64,000 nucleotides of DNA, from positions 5,749,001-5,813,000 of the forward strand of contig NZ_CP163443.1 of assembly GCF_041053055.1 (NCBI RefSeq), read 5' to 3'. Positions 8,987-17,535 of this stretch are shown piece after piece (position 1 is the first letter of the stretch; each line of letters starts with the position of its first letter). This stretch comes from Streptomyces sp. R41 (GTDB taxonomy: Bacteria; Actinomycetota; Actinomycetes; Streptomycetales; Streptomycetaceae). Position numbers and translations under genes: made by a program. The notes below the pieces were generated by a model. The model had not been told where the DNA came from. It was given only the letters and a program-made list of their open reading frames with translations, and ran no database searches.

Positions 8987-10996
8987 TTGAACAGCAGCAA
9001 GCACACGGAACTGGCGAACCACGCCTGGTCCGTCGCCGATCTCCTGCGCGGCGACTACAAGCAGTCCGACTACGGCAAGGTCATCCTGCCGTTCACCGTG
9101 CTGCGACGCCTGGAATGCGTCCTGGAGCCCACACGGGACAAGGTCGTCGAGACGGTGACCCGCTTCGCCGGCCAGGACATCGACACCGACCGCTTCCTGC
9201 GGAAGGCCTCGGGCCACGCTTTCTACAACAAGAGCGAGCTCACGCTCAAGAAGATCGCGGCCGACCCGCAGAACGCGGCGAAGAACCTGCAGATCTACGT
9301 CGGTGCCTTCTCCGACAACGCCCGCGAGGTCCTCGACAAGTACGAGTTCAACCAGCAGGTCAGGAAGCTCGACGGCGCGAACCTGCTCTACCAGGTCATC
9401 GGCAAGTTCACCGACCTCGACCTGCACCCCGATGTCGTGCCCAACCACAACATGGGCTACATCTTCGAGGAGTTGATCCGCCGCTTCGCCGAGCAGTCGA
9501 ACGAGACCGCGGGTGAGCACTTCACCCCGCGCGAGGTCATCAAGCTGATGGTCAACCTGCTGGTGGCGCCCGACGGGGACGCCCTCAGCCTGCCGGGTGT
9601 CGTCCGCACGGTCATGGACCCGGCCTGCGGCACGGGCGGCATGCTCAGCGCCGCCGACGACCGCATCAAGGCCCTCAACCGGGACGCGACGGTCGAGGTG
9701 TACGGGCAGGAGCTCAACCCCGAGTCCTGGGCGATCTGCCGCTCCGACCTCATGATCAAGGGCCAGGACCCGGAGAACATCCGCTTCGGCAACTCCTTCT
9801 CCGACGACGGCCACGCCCGCCGCAGGTTCGACTACATCCTCGCCAACCCGCCGTTCGGCGTGGAGTGGAAGAAGGTCAAGGAGGAGGTCGAGTACGAGCA
9901 CAAGTCACTCGGCGACGCCGGCCGCTTCGGCGCGGGCCTGCCACGCATCAACGACGGCTCGCTGCTCTTCCTCCAGCACATGATCTCGAAGATGAAGCCG
10001 GTGGACGTGAACGGCGGGGGCGGCTCCCGCATCGCCATCGTCTTCAACGGCTCCCCACTCTTCACGGGCGCGGCCGAGTCCGGCGAGTCCAACATCCGCC
10101 GCTGGATCCTGGAGAACGACTGGCTGGAGGCCATCGTCGCCCTCCCGGACCAGCTCTTCTACAACACCGGCATCTCCACGTACTTCTGGATCCTCACCAA
10201 CCGCAAGGACGCCGACCATAAGGGCAAGGTCGTCCTGCTCGACGCGCGCGACCAGTGGCAGAAGATGCGCAAGTCGCTCGGCAACAAGCGCAAGGAACTC
10301 GGCGACGGGACGAACGGCCGCCCCGACCACATCGGCGACATCACCCGACTGTACGCGGAGGCCGCCCAGGTCGCGAAGGACCCCGAGCACCCGCTGCACG
10401 GCAAGGTGAAGCTCTTCGCCAACGAGGACTTCGGCTACCAGCGCATCACCGTCGAACGCCCGCTGAAGCTCCGCTTCGAGGTCACGGAGGAGACGTTGGC
10501 CGCGCTGGCGGAAGCCAAGCCGGTAGCGAAGCTGGAACGGAGCGAGGAGTTCGTCGCGGCGGTGCGTACGTTGCTCGGCTCGTCCTGGACGACGAAGTCC
10601 GAGGCGTTCATCGCGCTCAAGGACGCGGTGGTCGCGGCCGGCCTGACGTGGCCGTCGGGCGCGCCGTTCGCGAAGGCGGTACGGGAGACGATCGGCGTCC
10701 GGGACCCGGAGGGCGAGGTCCAGAAGATCAAGGGGGCCTCGGAGCCGGACGCAGACCTGCGGGACTACGAGAACGTCCCGCTTGGCGAGGACGTTGAGGA
10801 TTACCTCAAGCGCGAGGTGCTGCCGCACGTCCCGGACGCGTGGATCGACCACACCAAGACGAAGATCGGTTACGAGATCCCGTTCACGCGGCACTTCTAC
10901 GTGTACAAGCCGCCGAGGCCGCTGAGGGAGATCGACGCGGAGCTGAAGTCGCTTGAGGCGGAGATTCAGGCGCTGCTGGGTGAGGTGACCGAGTGA
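8987..10996 (+). CDS. hsdM: Type I restriction-modification methyltransferase subunit
   Basis: HsdM transfers a methyl group from SAM to adenine within the target chosen by HsdS. The N-terminal HsdM helical domain is clear (DYGKVILPFTVLRRLE). Motif I is DPACGTGGML near residue 210 and motif IV is NPPFG near 285. The protein is 669 aa, longer than the classic 480-530 aa, with a C-terminal extension after about residue 470. The TTG start at 8987 follows GAAGGAACTCGGGG. The stop overlaps the hsdS start (GTGA), which indicates coupled translation. With hsdS and hsdR it forms a complete system. Confidence 0.95.
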   Translation: MNSSKHTELANHAWSVADLLRGDYKQSDYGKVILPFTVLRRLECVLEPTRDKVVETVTRFAGQDIDTDRFLRKASGHAFYNKSELTLKKIAADPQNAAKNLQIYVGAFSDNAREVLDKYEFNQQVRKLDGANLLYQVIGKFTDLDLHPDVVPNHNMGYIFEELIRRFAEQSNETAGEHFTPREVIKLMVNLLVAPDGDALSLPGVVRTVMDPACGTGGMLSAADDRIKALNRDATVEVYGQELNPESWAICRSDLMIKGQDPENIRFGNSFSDDGHARRRFDYILANPPFGVEWKKVKEEVEYEHKSLGDAGRFGAGLPRINDGSLLFLQHMISKMKPVDVNGGGGSRIAIVFNGSPLFTGAAESGESNIRRWILENDWLEAIVALPDQLFYNTGISTYFWILTNRKDADHKGKVVLLDARDQWQKMRKSLGNKRKELGDGTNGRPDHIGDITRLYAEAAQVAKDPEHPLHGKVKLFANEDFGYQRITVERPLKLRFEVTEETLAALAEAKPVAKLERSEEFVAAVRTLLGSSWTTKSEAFIALKDAVVAAGLTWPSGAPFAKAVRETIGVRDPEGEVQKIKGASEPDADLRDYENVPLGEDVEDYLKREVLPHVPDAWIDHTKTKIGYEIPFTRHFYVYKPPRPLREIDAELKSLEAEIQALLGEVTE

Positions 10997-12309
10997 CGCT
11001 CGGATTCGAGGGCCTTCCCGGTCATTGGCGTACCTCTCGATTGGATTGGGTGGCAACTGTCAATGCTCGCATTGGCTGGAAAGCCCTGACTGCCGCAGAA
11101 TACCAACCCAGCGGATACGCTTTTCTAGCGACACCGAACATCAAGAGTCGTGAAATCGACTTCACCAATGTCAACTACATCTCCGAGTTCCGGTACGGGG
11201 AATCACCGGAACTGCAACTCTCCGAAGGCGATGTCCTCCTCACCAAGGATGGATTCACCATCGGGACCGTCAATATCGTGCGCTATCTCCCTCGCCCAGC
11301 TACAGTAAACGGCTCTATCGCTGTGCTGCGTCCCTTTGGGATCCATCCGGGATTTCTGTATTACGTCATCGCAAGCAGCGCAATTCAGGAGCACATCTGG
11401 TCCGTAAAGGATGGCATGGATGTACTCCACCTGTTTCAGCGTGACATCAAGAAATTCCCAATCCCTCTTCCGCCGTTTGAGGAGCAGCGCCGCATCGCCG
11501 ACTTCCTCGACGCCGAGACCGCTCGCATCGACGGACTGAATCGCGCAACCGAACGTCAACAGAAACTTGTCACGGAACGACAGGTCGTGGCATTCCACGA
11601 CAGCGTTCAGGCTGAAGGTGGGCCTGATCTCAACGTGATCGAGCCTGAAACCGCTAACCCCGACTGGCGCATGCTGCCACTAAACCACGCATTGAATCAG
11701 CTGACGAATGGATATGTCGGCCCAACGCGCGACCTGTTCGTAGATGACGGGGTTCGCTATCTTCAGTCTCTGCACATCAAGAATGGCAGAATTGACTTCG
11801 CGCGAAAGCCGTACTTCGTGAAGCAGGAGTGGGCTGATGAACGGCCGCGGATTCGTCTCGGCTTCGAAGACCTTCTTATCGTCCAGACCGGCGCTATCGG
11901 TGAGGTCGGCCTAGTCGATGACGAGTATGTGGGCGCCAGCTGTCATGCCCTGCTTATCGCGCGGACCGACAGGAATATCCTCTCTCCTCGATACTTGTGG
12001 CATGCATTTCGAAGCCACTGGGGTCGGAGTGCGCTTTTGCGGGAGCAGACGGGGGCGCTGCACCCGCACCTAGAAGCTGGCAACGTGCGCTTCATGAAGG
12101 TTCCTGTTCCTGCTCTCGACACACAACGGCGTGTAGTGGCACGCACGGAAGAGATCGCCAAGGACACGGTGGCAGTCGAGCATGCTCTGTCTCGCCGATT
12201 GAGGTTGCAATCCGAGCGCCGTCAAGCCCTCATCACCGCCGCCGTAACCGGCCAGTTCGACGTCTCCACCGCCAGCGGGCGCAACGTAACGGACGGAGTG
12301 AGCGCGTAG
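10993..12309 (+). CDS. hsdS: Type I restriction-modification specificity subunit
   Basis: HsdS recognises the bipartite DNA target through two target-recognition domains. Here domain 1 spans about residues 5-155 and ends in LPPFEEQRRIADFLD with a coiled spacer. Domain 2 spans about 220-390 and ends in a second helical spacer. Length (438 aa) is normal. It starts with GTG inside the end of hsdM. Its DNA is clearly less GC-rich than hsdM and hsdR on either side, as expected for specificity genes exchanged by recombination. Confidence 0.93.
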   Translation: MTLGFEGLPGHWRTSRLDWVATVNARIGWKALTAAEYQPSGYAFLATPNIKSREIDFTNVNYISEFRYGESPELQLSEGDVLLTKDGFTIGTVNIVRYLPRPATVNGSIAVLRPFGIHPGFLYYVIASSAIQEHIWSVKDGMDVLHLFQRDIKKFPIPLPPFEEQRRIADFLDAETARIDGLNRATERQQKLVTERQVVAFHDSVQAEGGPDLNVIEPETANPDWRMLPLNHALNQLTNGYVGPTRDLFVDDGVRYLQSLHIKNGRIDFARKPYFVKQEWADERPRIRLGFEDLLIVQTGAIGEVGLVDDEYVGASCHALLIARTDRNILSPRYLWHAFRSHWGRSALLREQTGALHPHLEAGNVRFMKVPVPALDTQRRVVARTEEIAKDTVAVEHALSRRLRLQSERRQALITAAVTGQFDVSTASGRNVTDGVSA

Positions 12310-12311
12310 CC

Positions 12312-15300
12312 ATGAGCCCCATCCACACGGAGTCCGCTTTCGGTGATGCCATCGTCGCCGCCATGGTCGAGCGCGGCTGGCGTGAGGCGCGCTCGCAGGA
12401 CTACCGGGCCGATCTCGGCCTGGACACCAACGAGTTGTTCACCTTCATCGGGGCGACCCAGCCTGACGAGTGGAACGAACTGCTCACCGTCTACGGCGGA
12501 GACCCGAACGAGGCGCAGCGCGGGTTCGCCGGTCGCCTCGACCAGGCCATCGCCACCAACGGGCTCTTGGATGTCCTCCGCAACGGCGTCAAGGACCGGG
12601 GCGTCCTCCTCCGCGTCGCTTACTTCAAGCCGAACCTCGTCGCCCACGACTCCGTGCTCGACGGCTACCGGGCCAACCGCCTCACCGTCGTCCGTGAACT
12701 CGAGTACGCGACGAAGCAGGCCGACTGGGGCAACCGGCTCGACCTCGCCCTCTTCCTCAACGGAATCCCCGTCGCCACGGCCGAGTTGAAGAACCCGCTG
12801 ACCAAGCAAGGCGTGGAGCAGGCCAAGGAGCAGTACCGCACCGACCGCGATCCCACCGAGCTGATCTTCACGCGCCGGGTCGTCGCGAACTTCGCCGTCG
12901 ACTCGGACCTGGTCTTCGTCGCCACCCAGCTGAAGGGCGAGAAGACCCGCTTCCTACCGTTCAACACCGGTTCCAACGGCCCCGGTCAGCCGGGCGGCGC
13001 AGGCAACCCGGCCCCCACCGCCTACGGCACGTACGCGACCTCCTACCTCTGGGAACAGGTCTGGCAGCCGGACAACTGGCTGGACCTGCTGCAGCGGTTC
13101 GTGCACCTGCACAAGAGCAAGACGCCCGGCGGCGGCACGACGAAGACGATGGTCTTCCCCCGGTTCCAGCAGTGGGACGCGGTCAAGAAGCTCACCGCGC
13201 ACGCCGCGACGCACGGCGCGGGACACGACTACCTGGTCATGGCCTCGGCCGGCTCGGGCAAGTCGAACACCATCGGCTGGCTCGCGCACCGCCTCAGCGA
13301 CCTGCACACCCCCACCGGCCCGTCGGAGCTCGACGCCGAGGCCGTGGCCAAGGGCCTCAAGCCGGGCGTGCCGGTCTTCGACAAGGTCATCGTCATCACC
13401 GACCGCCGCAACCTGGACGCCCAACTCCGGGAAACCGTAGGGAACTTCGAGCAGACCGCGGGTCTCGTCGTGAAGATCGACGAGAAGCACGGGGCGAAGG
13501 GTGAGCAGCTCGCCAAGGCCCTCTCCCGCGACACAGGGAAGATCGTCACCGTCACCCTGCACTCCTTCCCGGCGCTGCTCGACTACCTCCAGCGCAACCC
13601 CACCGAGATCCGGGGCAGCCGCTTCGCGATCATCGTGGACGAGGCACACTCCTCGCAGTCCGGCGACGCCGCCACCGCCGTACGGTCTGCCCTGCGGGAC
13701 CTCGGCCTGGACTCCGACTCGGACGACGCGGGCGCGACCACGGTCAAGGCCCCGGCCGCCGCCACCCTTGACGAGCAGCTCAAGAAGCGGGCCGAGCAGC
13801 GTTCCCGCGCCGCGAACCTCTCCTACTTCGCTTTCACCGCCACGCCGAAGGCCAAGACCCTCGAACTCTTTGGCACGTTGCAGGACATCGACGGCAAGGC
13901 GACCTACCGGCCCTTCCACACGTACTCCATGCGGCAGGCGATCGAGGAGGGCTTCATCCTCGACCCGCTGCGCAACTACGTCACGTACAACACGTACTGG
14001 AAGCTGGTGAACCAGAACCCCGACGAGCGGGAGGTCGACCCGTCGAAGGCGAACGGCTTGCTCGCCCGGTACGCGCTGACCCATGACTCGACGGTCGCCC
14101 AGCACGCCACGGTGATCGTGGAGCACTTCGTGGCGCACAGCCGGGGCCGTCTCGGCGGGCGGGCCAAGTCGATGGTGGTGACCGCCTCGCGGCAGTCCGC
14201 CGTACAGATGGCGCGCGCCATCAAGAGCTACATCAAGGACCGGGACTACGACACCAAGTACCCCGACCTGGGCGTCCTCGTCGCCTTCTCCGGCTCGCTC
14301 ACCGTCGACGGCGAGGAGACCACCGAACCGAAGGAGAACGGCGGGCTGTCGGAGAGCGCACTGCCGAAGGCGTTCGCGTACACGCGTGCCGACGACAAGG
14401 CCGCCCGCGCCGGCGGGGCGGGACAGCGCGAGTACAAGATCCTGGTCGTCGCGGAGAAGTACCAGACCGGGTTCGACCAACCGCTGCTGACGACGATGTA
14501 CGTCAACAAGACGCTGACCGGCATCTCCGCCGTGCAGACGCTGTCCCGGCTGAACCGGACCGCCGAACGCAAGACCCAGGCCGACCTGGCGGTCCTGGAC
14601 TTCGTCAACGAGGCCGAGGACATACAGGATTCCTTCCGCCCGTACTTCGAGGAGGCGAACACCCTCCCGTCCGACCCCAACCTGCTCTACACCGCGCAGA
14701 GCCGGGTCATGCAGGCGCCGATTCTGTCCGGGCAGGAGATGGACGAGTTCGCCGCCGCGTACTTCGCAGCCAAGGAGAAGGCGGCAGGCTCGCAGTCCAA
14801 GTGGGAGAAGCTGCACGCCGAGCTGTACCGGCTGCTGTCCCCCGCCGTCGCCCGTTTCACGCCCTTGCTCGAAAGCGAGGACGAGGACGACCAGGAGACG
14901 GCGGAGGGCTTCCGCGCCGACCTCAACGACTACGTCAGGAAGTACGGCTTCCTCGCGCAGATCGTCCCCTACCGGGACGCCGAGCTGGAGCGGCTCCACC
15001 TCTACGGCCGCTACCTCCTCAACCGGCTGCCGCGCCGCGCGGACGGCGGCGTGGACATAGGCGAGATCGACCTCAGCCACATGCGGGTGGAGAAGACCGG
15101 CGAGTACGACGTCTCCCTCACCTCCGAGGGGCCGACGACGATGCAGGGCTTCGGCGACGGCTCGGGCGGCGCGAAAGAAGCGGAGAAGTCGCTGCTCTCG
15201 CAGTTGATCGACAAGTTCAACGAACGCTTCGGCACCGAGTTCACCGAGCAGGACGTCATCCGCCCGTTCGAGGAGGCCAAGGCCGACCCGAAGGTGCGGG

Positions 15301-15512
15301 CGGCGGCCGTCGTCAATGACGAGGACAACTTCGGCCTCGTCTTCGACAACGTCTTCGCGGACAAGATGGCCGACCACATCGACACCATCGCGGGCATGGG
15401 CCGCCAGTACTTCGGCCCGGACAAGGGCTTCAAGTCCAGCCTGGACCGCAGCGCCCGCAAGGCCGCGTGGCGGATGATCCGCCGCGAGGAGGGCCTGGAC
15501 GACGACGTCTGA
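12312..15512 (+). CDS. hsdR: Type I restriction endonuclease subunit
   Basis: HsdR is the DNA-translocating, cutting subunit. The N-terminal nuclease is seen as NRLDLALFLNG followed by TAELKN (the D and ExK of a PD-(D/E)xK site, near residues 142-158). The helicase motor follows: Walker A ASAGSGKSN near 313, DEAH (VDEAHSSQ) near 441, FTATPK near 512 and a C-terminal RecA-like lobe with YQTGFDQP and LSRLNRT. The ATG at 12312 starts 2 bases after the hsdS stop; in-frame codons farther upstream overlap hsdS and are not credible. Length 1066 aa is normal. No frameshift was found, so the system looks functional. Confidence 0.95.
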   Translation: MSPIHTESAFGDAIVAAMVERGWREARSQDYRADLGLDTNELFTFIGATQPDEWNELLTVYGGDPNEAQRGFAGRLDQAIATNGLLDVLRNGVKDRGVLLRVAYFKPNLVAHDSVLDGYRANRLTVVRELEYATKQADWGNRLDLALFLNGIPVATAELKNPLTKQGVEQAKEQYRTDRDPTELIFTRRVVANFAVDSDLVFVATQLKGEKTRFLPFNTGSNGPGQPGGAGNPAPTAYGTYATSYLWEQVWQPDNWLDLLQRFVHLHKSKTPGGGTTKTMVFPRFQQWDAVKKLTAHAATHGAGHDYLVMASAGSGKSNTIGWLAHRLSDLHTPTGPSELDAEAVAKGLKPGVPVFDKVIVITDRRNLDAQLRETVGNFEQTAGLVVKIDEKHGAKGEQLAKALSRDTGKIVTVTLHSFPALLDYLQRNPTEIRGSRFAIIVDEAHSSQSGDAATAVRSALRDLGLDSDSDDAGATTVKAPAAATLDEQLKKRAEQRSRAANLSYFAFTATPKAKTLELFGTLQDIDGKATYRPFHTYSMRQAIEEGFILDPLRNYVTYNTYWKLVNQNPDEREVDPSKANGLLARYALTHDSTVAQHATVIVEHFVAHSRGRLGGRAKSMVVTASRQSAVQMARAIKSYIKDRDYDTKYPDLGVLVAFSGSLTVDGEETTEPKENGGLSESALPKAFAYTRADDKAARAGGAGQREYKILVVAEKYQTGFDQPLLTTMYVNKTLTGISAVQTLSRLNRTAERKTQADLAVLDFVNEAEDIQDSFRPYFEEANTLPSDPNLLYTAQSRVMQAPILSGQEMDEFAAAYFAAKEKAAGSQSKWEKLHAELYRLLSPAVARFTPLLESEDEDDQETAEGFRADLNDYVRKYGFLAQIVPYRDAELERLHLYGRYLLNRLPRRADGGVDIGEIDLSHMRVEKTGEYDVSLTSEGPTTMQGFGDGSGGAKEAEKSLLSQLIDKFNERFGTEFTEQDVIRPFEEAKADPKVRAAAVVNDEDNFGLVFDNVFADKMADHIDTIAGMGRQYFGPDKGFKSSLDRSARKAAWRMIRREEGLDDDV

Positions 15513-15515
15513 TAC

Positions 15516-15542
15516 GCCCCGGCTGGACATGCCAGCCGGGGC
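15516..15542 (+). terminator. Terminator after hsdR
   Basis: Four bases after the hsdR stop, an 11-bp perfect GC-rich stem (GCCCCGGCTGG and its complement) closes a 5-base loop and is followed by ACCCTTT. It ends the restriction operon. Confidence 0.8.
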
Positions 15543-15704
15543 ACCCTTTGGCCTCGATTCGTCTGCGGCCTGACGGCCGTAGGTGATCTGGTGGGTTGCC
15601 CCGGTGATCGTCAGTTCACCGGCGCCTGCAACTGAGTACCCGAGGTTCATACCGTTCTTGTCGGACGTCAGCCATGGGCTGTTGTTGGAAAACAAAGGGA
15701 GACG

Positions 15705-17015
15705 ATGACTGAAGACCGCAAGGCAATCGTTCCGGTGTGGACGCTGGCGACCGGTGACGTCCGGGGGCCCGCATTGACCGGAGACGAGCCGATGACGGCT
15801 GAGCGCCTGGCTGAACTGCGCGGTGTGCTGGCCGTCCTGGCCGACGAGCCGATTGCCACACTTGAGGTACATCCGCTACCCGACCAGCTCGACCGCAGCC
15901 GAGGTATTCCGCTCGATGCCGCGAGTCCCTTGGCACAGCACCTGTCGCAGCTCATCACGCAATCAGCGCGAAATTCCTCTGTGGCGGCTACAGCGACCGC
16001 TGCCAGCGAAGGCCTGTATCGCATGGTGGTTCCGGCGAAGGTCGCCGCCCAGTTCGGCCAGGGCATCATTCGCCCGATGGCAGCGAAGGGGGCGGCCGAC
16101 GGCATCCGCGGTGCACTCGTGAACTCAACGGGCAGCATCGTCGGCCAGCCGACGTTCGTGCCAGTCGGTAAGGCGGCAGCAGCAGGCGCAGTCGGTGGAG
16201 CCGGCGCAACAGCCGGCGTCGCTGTCGCCGGCAGCGCGGCGCTCACCGTAGCCGCGCCGCTTGTGCTCATGGCCGTAGCGGTGGGGGCGAGCGCAAATGC
16301 CGACTACAAGCGCCAGCAGGCTATCGAACACATCACAGAACTGCTGGAGCAACTGCACGAACAGAAGCTCGAAGACGAGCACAGCGAACTCGACGGCTGC
16401 CGCGATGCTATTGACAAAGCCACCGCCATTCTGCTCGACCAGGGCAAGCTCGGTGTCTCGCTAGGACTGGACTCGGCAGTGCATGCCATCAACACGGCGC
16501 TGGGCGCCGCTGACCGCCGCCTTGCCCGGTGGCAGAGCGCACTCGACAAGCTGCCCGACGCCAAACCCGTCGAGATCGGCACGCTGACCAAGTCGTTCCC
16601 CGGCGTCGACGACCATGGCGGCACGTTCCGCACCCACCTCGAACTCGCTGCCTTGGCCATTGCGCTGAAGCGGCGTGTCATCGTCCTGCAGGCCGTCGAG
16701 CATGCCCAGGACGACCCTGACAACTTGTTCGAGAACTTCGCCCGCGCACTCAAGCGCGACCAGCAGCGCCTCGACGAACTGGAGTCGAGCATCGCTGGTG
16801 TCCTGGAACGCCTGTCGGCGCTGGAGCTGGCAGGCCCGCAAGGTTTGCGACCCGTCTTCACGACCGGTGAAGTCGATCGCCTGATGCGCGCGGCAAACCG
16901 GATTCACAAGCTGGGCGACGGCGTAATGGTCAACAGCCGCACGACAGACGTGGCGATTGAGATTGCCCGCAACAAGGACGGCTCGGTGGTCGTGTTCCCT
17001 GCGCTGCCCATGTAG
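15705..17015 (+). CDS. Uncharacterised protein with hydrophobic hairpin and coiled coils (436 aa)
   Basis: The ATG at 15705 follows AAAGGGAG. Residues about 150-200 are an Ala/Gly/Val-rich hydrophobic stretch that could form a membrane hairpin. Residues 205-290 and 330-380 are strongly helical, with coiled-coil character (HITELLEQLHEQKLEDEHSE). The C-terminal 60 residues look like a small beta-rich domain. I know no family. It lies directly behind the terminated restriction operon, with its own 190-base leader. A hydrophobic hairpin plus coiled coils would suit a membrane-acting effector, but that is only a guess. Codon usage is somewhat less GC-biased than in hsdR. Confidence 0.7.
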   Translation: MTEDRKAIVPVWTLATGDVRGPALTGDEPMTAERLAELRGVLAVLADEPIATLEVHPLPDQLDRSRGIPLDAASPLAQHLSQLITQSARNSSVAATATAASEGLYRMVVPAKVAAQFGQGIIRPMAAKGAADGIRGALVNSTGSIVGQPTFVPVGKAAAAGAVGGAGATAGVAVAGSAALTVAAPLVLMAVAVGASANADYKRQQAIEHITELLEQLHEQKLEDEHSELDGCRDAIDKATAILLDQGKLGVSLGLDSAVHAINTALGAADRRLARWQSALDKLPDAKPVEIGTLTKSFPGVDDHGGTFRTHLELAALAIALKRRVIVLQAVEHAQDDPDNLFENFARALKRDQQRLDELESSIAGVLERLSALELAGPQGLRPVFTTGEVDRLMRAANRIHKLGDGVMVNSRTTDVAIEIARNKDGSVVVFPALPM

Positions 17016-17030
17016 GCGTAGGCGCGCTCG

Positions 17031-17047
17031 CACTCACTTGGTGAGTG
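17031..17047 (+). terminator. Short hairpin after the 436-aa gene
   Basis: A 7-bp perfect stem (CACTCAC / GTGAGTG) with a 3-base loop lies 15 bases after the stop. There is no T-tract, so it is a weak terminator candidate. Confidence 0.35.
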
Positions 17048-17063
17048 GTGTGGGGTTGCCCGA

Positions 17064-17450
17064 AACTTCAGTGCGGACGCGATCGTCATCATCTTCTTCA
17101 GTGTCCGCACCTGCCCACCGATCGCTGCTGAGTTCGCTGTCAGCGCCGTCCGGCACGGCCGGGTCTCCGGCCGCGACTTCCACCTCGCGTTGGCCTGCGA
17201 CGCCATGACCGTACGGATCGAGGTCACAGACACTCGCACCGAAGGCATACCGGTCGTAACGACGCCCACGGACCTCCGCGACACCGGCCGCGGCCTGCTC
17301 CTGGTTGAGTACCTCGCTGACCGCTGGGACTGGCACCCGCGCCAGGGCGGCCCGGCAATACGGTCTGGGCGGACTACGTCCTGTCGGCGCGAAGCCGACC
17401 GGCCGCCGCCCCCTCTCGCCTGTCGTCTACCGCCGCGCCCGTGCATGTAG
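17064..17450 (+). pseudogene. Broken anti-sigma-type ATP-binding protein (HATPase, RsbW/SpoIIAB-like)
   Basis: One frame reads AAEFAVSAVRHGRVSG, then VRIEVTDTR, then DTGRGLLLVEYLADRWDW, which are the N box and G1/G2 boxes of the small ATP-binding regulators abundant in Streptomyces. The last strand, PGNTVWADYV, is in another frame, so there is a frameshift near 17352. The N-terminus lacks a recognisable start. In intact form such proteins bind ATP and act as anti-sigma or kinase switches; this copy is dead. Confidence 0.7.
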
Positions 17451-17535
17451 CACCGCGACCGCTGGACGGCAGATCGACGCAGCGGTCACACTTGACCCCT
17501 GACCGTGACTGTTCATCACGCACACCGGGGGCAAG

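Noticed and set aside
11997..12311. Extended start for hsdR
   Set aside because: The extra 105 codons overlap hsdS completely and do not look like any HsdR N-terminus; the ATG at 12312 fits the family.
12954..15872. A 972-codon open frame on the minus strand opposite hsdR
   Set aside because: Mirror frame of hsdR, whose motifs on the plus strand are complete; the minus product is low-complexity Val/Gly/Arg/Leu.
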